A stretch of 64,000 nucleotides of DNA, taken from contig CM042009.1 in assembly GCA_023525715.1 (NCBI GenBank), forward strand, positions 122,640,819 through 122,704,818. Direction: 5' to 3'. The position numbers and the translations under genes are program-made. This document shows positions 14,313 through 27,769 of the stretch, piece by piece; position 1 is the first letter of the stretch; each line of letters opens with the position of its first letter. The notes beneath the pieces were generated by a model. The model was not told the DNA's origin and made no database searches. It saw only the letters and a list, made by a program, of their open reading frames with translations. The DNA is from Cichorium intybus (Eukaryota; Streptophyta; Magnoliopsida; Asterales; Asteraceae).

Positions 14313-16357
14313 ACTCTCCCCCACTTACAAGAATTTCGTCCCCGAAATTCAACACCAAGACAATAATAGGTAATCTAGGTTGAGACTTCCATTAGCCCAT
14401 AATTCCACAAGATTAATAGTCTGTGAATACATTAGCCCATATTTCATTTTTAAGATATACATTTATACTCAATTTATATATATAATAACCAACTTTACAG
14501 CACAAGAGTGCCATATTATGCAACTACGGGTTATAATTAGGCTATAACCCTTGTTATACTAGCTTCCTTTAATTTATAAATTTTTCCGAAATACGCGTAT
14601 TTTGCTACAGTGCTCTCGGGGGACGTATTTCCATTCCGACAATTTTCCACAAAGTTTTGGGCCATAAGGGACTTATGTTTAAAATTTGAGGTCAAACGGA
14701 CAAGTCTAACCCCAACTTTCAAAATTGAAGTTCACTTGGCAGAATGCTCACTGCATTTCTGCAATTTAGTCCAGGCGTCGCGTCGCGGCCTAGGGTGGTC
14801 GGGTCGCGATCCCTGAGTACATTGCTTTTTTTTGACGATTTTTTAACTGCAATTTCCACTACTCCCCACACTAAGTTCTTAATTCATGACTTAATCATTA
14901 TGGGATCATTTCAGAACATAAACCTTCAGTTTTTATCAAGGTTGAGCTTGTAGAAATTGTAATTTCTCAACAATTTCATAACAAACCCGTTCTTGCCCAT
15001 TTTTACTAAAAATACAAATTTTTGAAATTAATCACTTAGGAATGTCTTAATACATCCTAAATGATTCTTAGAGCCTAACAAAACACCAAGAATCAGTTTT
15101 AGTCTCACAAACCCATTTCTAGGGTTCTTGAGCTCAAAACCCCAATTCTCAAAGTTTCAACAACATCCTTGAAAGATGTGTGTTTACTTGGTGTTTTAAT
15201 CTTGTTTAGATGGAAGAAATCATAGGAACAACTTGAATCATGACTGTAAATCCAGATTCCAACTTGTCCCGTGAAGAACACATAAGAAGTTACGTTAGAA
15301 AACTTGATTACTAACCTTTTGATATAAGAATTCTTTCCCAAGCTTCAATCTTTGCTTCTAATCCCGTGAATCTTCAAAACCCGTAACCTCCTGCTCTCTC
15401 TAGAACTCTCCAAAGTTTTCTGGGAACTTGAAGAGAGTTCTCATATTTTTAAATTTCTAAATTTTCATTTTTAACCCTCTAGCTCTTTTTCTTCTAATTT
15501 GGCACCATAATCTAATTTTATTACATGAAGTTTCATTTCTTACATTTTTTCCCATAAACACAAACGAATATCGTTACCCCGTAACAGTCCGACATCAACA
15601 TATATTGCTACAACTAACTAGTTTGCATAACTCTGCACATAGTACTAGCATACACAACCCATATAACCTCTATAGATAGAGTTATGCACTTCTTCCCTCC
15701 TAATAGGCATAAGGGGGTATATTGAGGTTCAAGTCCTTTTGTGACCCAAATGAATAGCCTAACGAGGAAGATACCACCCCTAACACCCCTAGAATCTCTA
15801 TTCTTGTTCACAACATGTCATTGCACGTCTGAACACACTATTGTCGTTTAAGCAACCTCTTTCCCCTTCAAATGAATAATTCTCCCCCACTTGGGTTCAA
15901 ACCCGATCCTACTTGATCTTTTCAGGGACATGCCACCTACTCCTGCAACAATGCTCCATGCTCTATTACTTTCAATCACATTGCATGTCTTCATTCTAGC
16001 AATTTTAACTGCGCCCAAAAGATTAATTTCATTTCTCGTAGTCGCATTCGTCGACTTGACCAGCTCCCCCACTTTGATTGAACATAACACTTGCCTCGAA
16101 GCCTCGACATCTCTTTAGTAAGCACACTTTACTACTACCTCCCACTTCTTTGGGAGAATGAAAAGTAAACCTAGCTTAACCACCCAACAACTCACATCGA
16201 TGCCAAACACCATCTCATCACGCGTGTTTTGACCATATAAAGACATTTACATCAACCATCGTATACTGCTCATCTTCCGCTAGCCACTCTAACCGTCCCC
16301 GACATCTCCTTGATCGTGAACTGTAAAGCTCACCCGCATGCCCCCTCTGTCCCTGCC

Positions 16358-16602
16358 CTAACCGCTCTTGCAGCACATGACCGCTACATCACTTACATCA
16401 TCTCTGTGAATTTTCGTGTCATCCCAGACAAGCTCTCTATCGTCTGCTCCAAAGTCAAAAACTCGTGGGAACTCCGCTCCATCTCTACTTGTGGCACATA
16501 CTGCCTCTGGAACCGTGTCACAAAATCCTCCCAGGTAAAAAGCCCTGACATGTTCCGCTGACATAGATGTGGTCTCCACTTTCTTTGGTCAACTTTTACC
16601 AT
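16358..16602 (-). pseudogene. Gag remnant in array internal region 1
   Basis: A minus-strand frame from 16602 contains WEDFVTRFQRQYVPQ followed by a FLTLEQTIESLSGM-like stretch. This resembles the conserved core of plant Ty3/gypsy Gag. The upstream SAEHVRAF-like piece is in a different frame, so there is at least one frameshift, and the downstream part is not recognisable. It shows that the non-autonomous element derives from a gypsy parent in the same orientation. Confidence 0.7.
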
Positions 16603-18444
16603 TCATTACTCTTTACTTGTTATGGCTAATAACAAAAATAACTTTTACCTTTCTTATTACCCCAACCGCATCATAATAATGCTTCATTAAAGACTTGCAT
16701 TTTTAACTCAACAATTACTTGTTTTATCTCATTACACTTGTTAAGCATACCCTACTTTTATAATCATATAGATTACTACTACTTTTCATGGACATTCAAT
16801 CTCTACGTCTCCTACATTTTACTTATAGGCATTGTTTGGGTTTGAAGCCCAAAATTTCTTTCATCGTATCTTTAGGTGATACCCAACTCCCATTTATTTT
16901 CTCGTTATCTTTCGTTCTTTTATATTTCAGGCTATACCCAGATACATTATCTCACTCTTTTACTTCACACTTTATAGTATTCTAATTAGAATACCTATTT
17001 CATAACCACCTTTATACATTGTATCAGTCCCAAAACTTATCCATTCTTTTACATCTATAAGCATGTATAAACATATATATACACATTCTTACGTTTCATT
17101 ATTACTAGCCATGTACTGATTCATTTCTCACAATCTTTGGATACTTTTACCCGTTATATTCATTCACACTCGGAAGTAGTAACTTCCTATCTGTTTATTA
17201 TAATTCTTATTTTATCTTTGATCCTTCATCCAATGCTTATTTTATGTGATCATTGAATTTAATTCCAAATAATAATTCATCTCATCATCATTTTCTTTAA
17301 CAACTTTCCTTATACTCCTCTGATTATCCTCATCGTTTGTCTTCAACAGTTTTCCATTTTTCATTTCTTTCCCATCCGGATAACTTACTTTGTTATATTA
17401 TTCATTATAGTACTATACTTATGACGTATTTATTTGCTTCAATCATTAGATGTCTTTATTTGTCGTACTTCCTTCGGGTTTGGAAGTCACAACTTCCCAT
17501 TTCTAAATTTTCATTTCTGCCTTTGATTCCTTATCTAATACTTAATTAAGTATTTTACTTTCATTTTATAATAACATTTTTTTATCACAACTTTTAGTAC
17601 ACATACCTTGACCCCTTGGTTGTCCATGGGAGACACATCATGTTACTTTTCAATATTTATTCTTTACCCTTTCGTACAATCATTGGGTTCGTCAACAATT
17701 ACAAAACTCAGCTCATTTCCTTTTACCTTTCCCAATTAAATGTTTCCTTCTTCTTTCTTATATGAGTTTTATTCATATATATACGTATTCATATTCTTTT
17801 CCATTCTTTCTTTCTTTGGTCACCGTAGTGAGACTATTATTTTTTTTAATCCATAATCATATACGTTTCCGTTAGACAACGAAATTTTCCAGTTATACAT
17901 TTTCTTTTATATTTTTACTATATAACTCCATTTCTCCCATTTCAAAATTCTCAATAGATTTATACATCCTTGTCACATTTCTTTTATTATTATTATTTTT
18001 TTAAATTCCATTACATATACTTTATAATGATTCGTATAGGGTATGAGGTTTTCCCCACTACATACCTCATACTTGTTATTTCATCTTTAATACTTTTCAA
18101 TTATACTTTAACATTTTCAGTCTTACTTGATTTTATTACATAGGTATATCGAACATGTACCCCTCAAACCTCCTACACTCATCCCTTGTAGATTCACATG
18201 ATTCCTGGGTGGTTCCACCAAACTCAAATATATATCATGTGATTATGATAGTACGGGCCCATATTATTATAACCACCTATACATATTTGCTTCCAGCTTT
18301 ACCACCAGGACTCATGTTTCACTGTTTCAAGTTTACCCCCACTTTTACTTACTTATGACCTCATATTTAAGTATGTACCTTACTTAACTCCTACACAGTT
18401 TAAGTCTAGGTTCAAGTATTGACACCTAGTTCGCTTAAACTATG

Positions 18445-18456
18445 GCTCTGATACCA
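18445..18456 (-). promoter_or_regulatory. PBS of array unit 1
   Basis: Minus-strand TGGTATCAGAGC, the usual plant initiator tRNA-Met primer site, 3 nt inside LTR2. Confidence 0.93.
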
Positions 18457-18459
18457 AAT

Positions 18460-21039
18460 TGTAACACCCCAACTTTCATACAATTTTTTTTAAACTTATA
18501 TTACAAACTTTTAGTCATACAAACCATTTAAATTTTTACAAACGGGGCATCACGAATTTGCATCATAACCGTAGTTCAAACCTGTTTATTTTACACTTTA
18601 TACAGCAGAGGCTACATTCCCACACCTGACCCTTCTATCGCCCTTCTTGTTTACCTGAGTACATAGCATTTTAAAGAAAAATACGTGAGACATAACGTCT
18701 CGTGAGCATTATGGGTTTAGACCCAAAACAGTTTTTCCAATAATAACATTATTCTTAAATTTCCAATATTTTATTTCCTATGAGCGCACCCATAAGCATT
18801 CCTTATTATATGATGGTACATTCCTACGAGCGCACCCGTAGGTTTTATACGAGATGCACCCGTATAACTACTTCCTCAATAGCATGAAACAGATTCATCT
18901 ACCAAGGTAATTAGACAAATACTTCGCGACGGGAGGTACCATCCCAGTAGTGTGTTTTGACCACCCCTACCGCAGCAGGCCGTGATCTTTATCCGGATAC
19001 TAAACAACTCAACATCAAGGGCCAATCACATTATTAGTTCACTGTATTTCTGATTCTCTTTCTATACACATTATAAGCATATTTTCCATAAAATACTTAT
19101 AAAGCCATAAAACCACTTTGACTCCAAAACATTTTTGAATAAAATTCATTTTGCTATGTACCCGAAAATCCACATAATACTCACCTGATACGTAAAAGTA
19201 GGTCGCACACACAAGCACGTGATACTCAAGAACTCTTCTTCTTTCCCGAACCTACATTCCACATGGTACTGTTAGAACGAATTAACGTTTACATTTATTA
19301 CTTATAATTATATAAGTATACATGTATTTTCCCGATACTCGACACGTACCGTGTCCCACTATACCCTCCCTTTACCTTATAATTACATCATTGAGGTTTA
19401 TTAATTATCTTTAATAAGCATATAAGACCCACTACGAACTCTAAGCCGCAACCACGACCAAAACCCACGAAAGAATACTTGACAGCAAAGCTGATTTTTA
19501 GACCCATGACAAGATTTGTAATATTAAACCAATGAGAGTTTAAATATAAAATCCAATAAACATCATGGATAAACTAGACCCAAGGACAAGGTCACAGGGC
19601 CTGACCTCAGGTCATTTGCATTTTCCATTTGCAGATGCAAAATCCCCGAATTTGACTGATACAATCAGTTCACCTATTGACCCACCATTGAAGAAATATT
19701 AATCGATCAAAATGGGTTAAGAACTGAACTCTGAAATTTGGTAAGGACAAACTGGACTTCAAAAGTGAACTAAGGCAAGTGGCCTTGCTCCCAAACGATA
19801 TTTGTACAATTTACAATGAATTTCTCAAGGCAGGGGACCAAATTTGACAGAACTTAGACCACTCAGTGAACATTGCAATATTCACCTAACCTAACACACG
19901 AATTAGGCCAAGGAATTCTGGATGAGGAAACTACACACCTAGACCTTTCCAGAAATATATGGCTCATCTTAATTGGTCAAGTACAAGATTTTACACGAAT
20001 TTTCTAAGAACATGTCCAAAACTGTGAAAAATACGAAAATCCCAAAATAACATTAAGGTTTAGGATTTCAATTCCTAAACCCATTAAGACAAGGATTAAG
20101 ACATCAAGGATCAGAAACAAGTCAAAAGAAACTTCAAAATCAGGGAACTTGGAATAAGAGTACCATAACACGAGCCTTACAACAAACACACTAAAGCATA
20201 CACCAAGGTATGTGTGTGTATAAAATCGGCTAGCATGCAAAGCCCCAAAGATTAATTCTAGATGGAAAATCAATAGAAGGTCCTTAAAAACATTAGAAAA
20301 CAGAACAAGGAAATCGTACGGACAAGAATAGTTAAAGGAAATTCACAGTTAAACAAGCATAACACCACACAAACACACACCAAAACCCATGGCGGAGTCA
20401 TGATGGTGGTGTGGTCACGGTTTTGAACAAGAAGAAGAGAGGAAAGAACTTACCACTATAAGCAATCACAAGTATTTCTTCACTTCATTTGGCTGATCAC
20501 GAGCTCATCTTCCCTTCCCTCACTAAGCCATACGATAGCAGCAACAAAGAAGAACGAGGGAGAGAGAAAACGAGAAAAGGAATGAGAAAAGAAGTCTACG
20601 ATTGGGAAGAAAAGAGAAAGGAATACCACTTTGCAACCACCACGAGCTGCTATAGCCCCACGTTGACATTCAAACCTTTGTTGTATTCTTCTCACAATTA
20701 TTGCAATTTTCCAACATTTACAACTTTGGCCCCTCTAATTTCTAGGTTTATTTTTAAATCTCCCAAAACCAATTACTTCAACATAACAAGTTTCATAATA
20801 TGACATAATCTTCCACCAACAATTATAATTAAATTATTAGTATGATATTATTATTTTGATTATTATTATTATTATTATTATTCGCTAACATAATAAATTC
20901 AAAACTAGGAACGTACCGGAAAACGGGGTTTAATTCTACAGTCCGCTTTCTAATTAAATTTATTATCATTTCCTTTAAAATATGCAATTAATATAATCAA
21001 CGTTAACTTTAATGTTAACGCCAAAAATGGGGCGTTACA
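18460..21039 (-). repeat. Array LTR2 (middle), recombinant
   Basis: 2580 bp. Left of position 20208 it shares with LTR3, against LTR1, nearly all diagnostic bases I can see. From 20290 to about 21010 it shares with LTR1, against LTR3, about nine diagnostic bases. One site near the right end (ACGCC against ACGGC in LTR1) again agrees with LTR3 and could be a private change in LTR1. It acts as 5' LTR of unit 1 and 3' LTR of unit 2. Confidence 0.95.
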
Positions 21040-23083
21040 ACTCTCCCCCACTTACAAGAATTTCGTCCCCGAAATTCAACACCAAGACAATAATAGGTAA
21101 TCTAGGTTGAGACTTCCATTAGCCCATAATTCCACAAGATTAATAGTCTGTGAATACATTAGCCCATATTTCATTTTTAAGATATACATTTATACTCAAT
21201 TTATATATATAATAACCAACTTTACAGCACAAGAGTGCCATATTATGCAACTACGGGTTATAATTAGGCTATAACCCTTGTTATACTAGCTTCCTTTAAT
21301 TTATAAATTTTTCCGAAATACGCGTATTTTGCTACAGTGCTCTCGGGGGACGTATTTCCATTCCGACAATTTTCCACAAAGTTTTGGGCCATAAGGGACT
21401 TATGTTTAAAATTTGAGGTCAAACGGACAAGTCTAACCCCAACTTTCAAAATTGAAGTTCACTTGGCAGAATGCTCACTGCATTTCTGCAATTTAGTCCA
21501 GGCGTCGCGTCGCGTCCTAGGGTGGTTGGGTCGCGATCCCTGAGTACATTGCTTTTTTTTACGATTTTTTAACTCCAATTTCCACTACTCCCCACACTAA
21601 GTTCTTAATTCATGACTTAATCATTATGAGATCATTTCAGAACATAAACCTTCAGTTTTTATCAAGGTTGAGCTTGTAGAAATTGTAATTTCTCAACAAT
21701 TTCATAACAAACCCGTTCTTGCCCATTTTTACTAAAAATACAAATTTTTGAAATTAATCACTTAGGAATGTCTTAATACATCCTAAATGATTCTTAGAGC
21801 CTAACAAAACACCAAGAATCAGTTTTAGTCTCACAAACCCATTTCTAGGGTTCTTGAGCTCAAAACCCCAATTCTCAAAGTTTCAACAACATCCTTGAAA
21901 GATGTGTGTTTACTTGGTGTTTTAATCTTGTTTAGATGGAAGAAATCATAGGAACAACTTGAATCATGACTGTAAATCCAGATTCCAACTTGTCCCGTGA
22001 AGAACACATAAGAAGTTAGGTTAGAAAACTTGATTACTAACCTTTTGATATAAGAATTCTTTCCCAAGCTTCAATCTTTGCTTCTAATCCCGTGAATCTT
22101 CAAAACCCGTAACCTCCTGCTCTCTCTAGAACTCTCCAAAGTTTTCTGGGAACTTGAAGAGAGTTCTCATATTTTTAAATTTCTGAATTTTCATTTTTAA
22201 CCCTCTAGCTCTTTTTCTTCTAATTTGGCACCATAATCTAATTTTATTACATGAAGTTTCATTTCTTACATTTTTTCCCATAAACACAAACGAATATCGT
22301 TACCCCGTAACAGTCCGACATCAACATATATTGCTACAACTAACTAGTTTGCATAACTCTGCACATAGTACTAGCATACACAACCCATATAACCTCTATA
22401 GATAGAGTTATGCACTTCTTCCCTCCTAATAGGCATAAGGGGGTATATTGAGGTTCAAGTCCTTTTGTGACCCAAATGAATAGCCTAACGAGGAAGATAC
22501 CACCCCTAACACCCCTAGAATCTCTATTCTTGTTCACAACATGTCATTGCACGTCTGAACACACTATTGTCGTTTAAGCAACCTCTTTCCCCTTCAAATG
22601 AATAATTCTCCCCCACTTGGGTTCAAACCCGATCCTACTTGATCTTTTCAGGGACATGCCACCTACTCCTGCAACAATGCTCCATGCTCTATTACTTTCA
22701 ATCACATTGCATGTCTTCATTCTAGCAATTTTAACTGCGCCCAAAAGATTAATTTCATTTCTCGTAGTCGCATTCGTCGACTTGACCAGCTCCCCCACTT
22801 TGATTGAACATAACACTTGCCTCGAAGCCTCGACATCTCTTTAGTAAGCACACTTTACTACTACCTCCCACTTCTTTGAGAGAATGAAAAGTAAACCTAG
22901 CTTAACCACCCAACAACTCACATCGATGCCAAACACCATCTCATCACGCGTGTTTTGACCATGTAAAGACATTTACATCAACCATCGTATACTGCTCATC
23001 TTCCGCTAGCCACTCTAACCGTCCCCGACATCTCCTTGATCGTGAACTGTAAAGCTCACCCGCATGCCCCCTCTGTCCCTGCC

Positions 23084-23328
23084 CTAACCGCTCTTGCAGC
23101 ACATGACCGCTACATCACTTACATCATCTCTGTGAATTTTCGTGTCATCCCAGACAAGCTCTCTATCGTCTGCTCCAAAGTCAAAAACTCGTGGGAACTC
23201 CGCTCCATCTCTACTTGTGGCACATACTGCCTCTGGAACCGTGTCACAAAATCCTCCCAGGTAAAAAGCCCTGACATGTTCCGCTGACATAGATGTGGTA
23301 TCCACTTTCTTTGGTCAACTTTTACCAT
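23084..23328 (-). pseudogene. Gag remnant in array internal region 2
   Basis: Same WEDFVTRFQRQYVPQ core and the same frameshift as at 16358-16602, with one nearby coding difference (RKWIPH for RKWRPH). It was duplicated together with the internal region, not independently maintained. Confidence 0.7.
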
Positions 23329-25168
23329 TCATTACTCTTTACTTGTTATGGCTAATAACAAAAATAACTTTTACCTTTCTTATTACCCCAACCGCATCAT
23401 AATAATGCTTCATTAAAGACTTGCATTTTTAACTCAACAATTACTTGTTTTATCTCATTACACTTGTTAAGCATACCCTACTTTTATAATCATATAGATT
23501 ACTACTACTTTTCATGGACATTCAATCTCTACGTCTCCTACATTTTACTTATAGGCATTGTTTGGGTTTGAAGCCCAAAATTTCTTTCATCGTATCTTTA
23601 GGTGATACCCAACTCCCATTTATTTTCTCGTTATCTTTCGTTCTTTTATATTTCAGGCTATACCCAGATACATTATCTCACTCTTTTACTTCACACTTTA
23701 TAGTATTCTAATTAGAATACCTATTTCATAACCACCTTTATACATTGTATCAGTCCCAAAACTTATCCATTCTTTTACATCTATAAGCATGTATAAACAT
23801 ATATATACACATTCTTACGTTTCATTATTACTAGCCATGTACTGATTCATTTCTCACAATCTTTGGATACTTTTACCCGTTATATTCATTCACACTCGGA
23901 AGTAGTAACTTCCTATCTGTTTATTATAATTCTTATTTTATCTTTGATCCTTCATCCAATGCTTATTTTATGTGATCATTGAATTTAATTCCAAATAATA
24001 ATTCATCTCATCATCATTTTCTTTAACAACTTTCCTTATACTCCTCTGATTATCCTCATCGTTTGTCTTCAACAGTTTTCCATTTTTCATTTCTTTCCCA
24101 TCCGGATAACTTACTTTGTTATATTATTCATTATAGTACTATACTTATGACGTATTTATTTGCTTCAATCATTAGATGTCTTTATTTGTCGTACTTCCTT
24201 CGGGTTTGGAAGTCACAACTTCCCATTTCTAAATTTTCATTTCTGCCTTTGATTCCTTATCTAATACTTAATTAAGTATTTTACTTTCATTTTATAATAA
24301 CATTTTTATCACAACTTTTAGTACACATACCTTGACCCCTTGGTTGTCCATGGGAGACACATCATGTTACTTTTCAATATTTATTCTTTACCCTTTCGTA
24401 CAATCATTGGGTTCGTCAACAATTACAAAACTCAGCTCATTTCCTTTTACCTTTCCCAATTAAATGTTTTCCTTCTTCTTTCTTATATGAGTTTTATTCA
24501 TATATATACGTATTCATATTCTTTTCCATTCTTTCTTTCTTTGGTCACCGTAGTGAGACTATTATTTTTTTTAATCCATAATCATATACGTTTCCGTTAG
24601 ACAACGGAATTTTCCAGTTATACATTTTCTTTTATATTTTTACTATATAACTCCATTTCTCCCATTTCAAAATTCTCAATAGATTTATACATCCTTGTCA
24701 CATTTCTTTTATTATTATTATTTTTTAAATTCCATTACATATACTTTATAATGATTCGTATAGGGTATGAGGTTTTCCCCACTACATACCTCATACTTGT
24801 TATTTCATCTTTAATACTTTTCAATTATACTTTAACATTTTCAGTCTTACTTGATTTTATTACATAGGTATATCGAACATGTACCCCTCAAACCTCCTAC
24901 ACTCATCCCTTGTAGATTCACATGATTCCTGGGTGGTTCCACCAAACTCAAATATATATCCTGTGATTATGATAGTACGGGCCCATATTATTATAACCAC
25001 CTATACATATTTGCTTCCAGCTTTACCACCAGGACTCATGTTTCACTGTTTCAAGTTTACCCCCACTTTTACTTACTTATGACCTCATATTTAAGTATGT
25101 ACCTTACTTAACTCCTACACAGTTTAAGTCTAGGTTCAAGTATTGACACCTAGTTCGCTTAAACTATG

Positions 25169-25180
25169 GCTCTGATACCA
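25169..25180 (-). promoter_or_regulatory. PBS of array unit 2
   Basis: Minus-strand TGGTATCAGAGC, 3 nt inside LTR3, identical in position to the PBS of unit 1. Confidence 0.93.
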
Positions 25181-25183
25181 AAT

Positions 25184-27764
25184 TGTAACACCCCAACTTT
25201 CATACAATTTTTTTTAAACTTATATTACAAACTTTTAGTCATACAAACCATTTAAATTTTTACAAACGGGGCATCACGAATTTGCATCATAACCGTAGTT
25301 CAAACCTGTTTATTTTACACTTTATACAGCAGAGGCTACATTCCCACACCTGACCCTTCTATCGCCCTTCTTGTTTACCTGAGTACATAGCATTTTAAAG
25401 AAAAATACGTGAGACATAACGTCTCGTGAGCATTATGGGTTTAGACCCAAAACAGTTTTTCCAATAATAACATTATTCTTAAATTTCCAATATTTTATTT
25501 CCTATGAGCGCACCCATAAGCATTCCTTATTATATGATGGTACATTCCTACGAGCGCACCCGTAGGTTTTATACGAGATGCACCCGTATAACTACTTCCT
25601 CAATAGCATGAAACAGATTCATCTACCAAGGTAATTAGACAAACACTTCGCGACGGGAGGTACCATCCCAGTAGTGTCTTTTGACCACCCCTACCGCAGC
25701 AGGCCGTGATCTTTATCCGGATACTAAACAACTCAACATCAAGGGCCAATCACATTATTAGTTCACTGTATTTCTGATTCTCTTTCTATACACATTATAA
25801 GCATATTTTCCATAAAATACTTATAAAGCCATAAAACCACTTTGACTCCAAAACATTTTTGAATAAAATTCATTTTGCTATGTACCCGAAAATCCACATA
25901 ATACTCACCTGATACGTAAAAGTAGGTCGCACACACAAGCACGTGATACTCAAGAACTCTTCTTCTTTCCCGAACCTACATTCCACATGGTACTGCTTAG
26001 AACGAATTAACGTTTACATTTATTACTTATAATTATATAAGTATACATGTATTTTCCCGATACTCGACACGTACCGTGTCCCACTATACCCTCCCTTTAC
26101 CTTATAATTACATCATTGAGGTTTATTAATTATCTTTAATAAGCATATAAGACCCACTACGAACTCTAAGCCGCAACCACGACCAAAACCCACGAAAGAA
26201 TACTTGACAGCAAAGCTGATTTTTAGACCCACGACAAGATTTGTAATATTAAACCAATGAGAGTTTAAATATAAAATCCAATAAACATCATGGATAAACT
26301 ATACCCAAGGACAAGGTCACAGGGCCTGACCTCAGGTCATTTGCATTTTCCATTTGCAGATGCAAAATCCCCGAATTTGACTGATACAATCAGTTCACCC
26401 ATTGACCCACCATTGAAGAAATATTAATCGATCAAAATGGGTTAAGAACTGAACTCTGAAATTTGGTAAGGACAAACTGGACTTCAAAAGTGAACTAAGG
26501 CAAGTGTCCTTGCTCCCAAACGATATTTGTACAATTTACAATGAATTTCTCAAGGCAGGGGACCAAATTTGACAGAACTTAGACCACTCAGTGAACATTG
26601 CAATATTCACCTAACCTAACACACGAATTAGGCCAAGGAATTCTGGATGAGGAAACTACACACCTAGACCTTTCCAGAAATATATGGCTCATCTCAATTG
26701 GTCAAGTACAAGATTTTACACGAATTTTCTAAGAACATGTCCAAAACTGTGAAAAATACGAAAATCCCAAAATAACATTAAGGTTTAGGATTTCAATTCC
26801 TAAACCCATTAAGACAAGGATTAAGACATCAAGGATCAGAAACAAGTCAAAAGAAACTTCAAAATCAGGGAACTTGGAATAAGAGTACCATAACACGAGC
26901 CTTACAACAAACACACTAAAGCATACACCAAGGTATGTGTGTGTATAAAATCGGCTAGCATGCAAAGCCCCAAAGATTAATTCTAGATGGAAAATCAATA
27001 GAAGGTCCTTAAAACCATTAGAAAACAGAACAAGGAAATCGTACGGACAAGAATAGTTAAAGGAAATTCACAGTTAAACAAGCATAACACCACACAAACA
27101 CACACCAAAACCCATGGCGGAGTCATGATGGTGGTGTGGTCACGGTTTTGAACAAGAAGAAGAGAGGAAAGAACTTACCACTATAAGCAATCACAAGTAT
27201 TTCTTCATTTCATTTGGCTGATCACGAACTCATCTTCCCTTCCCTCACTAAGCCATACGATAGCAGCAACAAAGAAGAACGAGGGAGAGAGAAAACGAGA
27301 AAAGGAATGAGAAAAGAAGTCTACGATTGGGAAGAAAAGAGAAAGGAATATCACTTTGCAACCACCACGAGCTCCTATAGCCCCACATTGACATTCAAAC
27401 CTTTGTTGTATTCTTCTCACAATTATTGCAATTTTCCAACATTTACAACTTTGGCCCCTCTAATTTCTAGGTTTATTTTTAAATCTCCCAAAACCAATTA
27501 CTTCAACATAGCAAGTTTCATAATATGACATAATCTTCCACCAACAATTATAATTAAATTATTAGTATGATATTATTATTTTGATTATTATTATTATTAT
27601 TATTATTCGCTAACATAATAAATTCAAAACTAGGAACGTACCGGAAAACGGGGTTTAATTCTACAGTCCGCTTTCTAATTAAATTTATTATCATTTCCTT
27701 TAAAATATGAAATTAATATAATCAACGTTAACTTTAACGTTAACGCCAAAAATGGGGCGTTACA
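25184..27764 (-). repeat. Array LTR3 (5'-most)
   Basis: 2581 bp, from TGTAACACCCC to GGGGCGTTACA, followed by the TCTAG duplication. By eye it differs from LTR1 by about 40 substitutions (about 1.5%). It lacks the SINE. Confidence 0.95.
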
Positions 27765-27769
27765 TCTAG

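Larger units (their letters stand above)
14313..18459 (-). mobile_element. Array internal region 1 (non-coding)
   Basis: About 4.15 kb between LTR1 and LTR2. The left edge has a purine tract on the minus strand (GTGGGGGAGAGT, about 14313-14324) and the right edge a PBS (18445-18456). Apart from a short Gag-like stretch near 16.4-16.6 kb I see no domain. A CG-rich patch (about 14774-14812) contains CGTCGCGTCGCG and GTCGGGTCGCGAT. Much of 16.6-18.4 kb is a pyrimidine-rich (plus-strand) leader. It differs from internal region 2 at roughly a dozen bases by eye. Confidence 0.9.
21040..25183 (-). mobile_element. Array internal region 2 (non-coding)
   Basis: Near-identical copy of internal region 1, about 4144 bp, with purine tract next to LTR2 and PBS at 25169-25180. 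By eye it differs from copy 1 by about a dozen substitutions and a few homopolymer indels. The CG-rich patch (about 21500-21540) carries two C/T-type or G/T changes compared with copy 1. Confidence 0.9.
11498..27764 (-). mobile_element. Tandem array of a non-autonomous gypsy-like element: LTR-int-LTR-int-LTR
   Basis: Three LTRs of about 2.58 kb (11498-14312, 18460-21039, 25184-27764) alternate with two internal regions of about 4.15 kb. The outer ends are flanked by TCTAG duplications. Each internal region has a tRNA-Met-type PBS on its right and a purine tract on its left, so the element runs on the minus strand. No protease, RT or integrase can be found; only a short Gag remnant remains, so it must have been mobilised in trans. 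It fits the large-retrotransposon-derivative (LARD) class. The array splits the chromovirus gag-pol. Confidence 0.95.

Noticed and set aside
13523..27528. Several short ORFs repeated in LTR1, LTR2 and LTR3 and in both internal regions (for example 71-104 aa at 13.5, 20.5 and 27.2 kb)
   Set aside because: Their conservation is explained by the recent array duplication; none resembles a protein family and they lie in LTR or leader sequence.
11498..27764. A 6.7-kb satellite or segmental gene duplication
   Set aside because: LTR ends, PBS, purine tracts and a single outer TCTAG duplication identify it as a LTR-element array.
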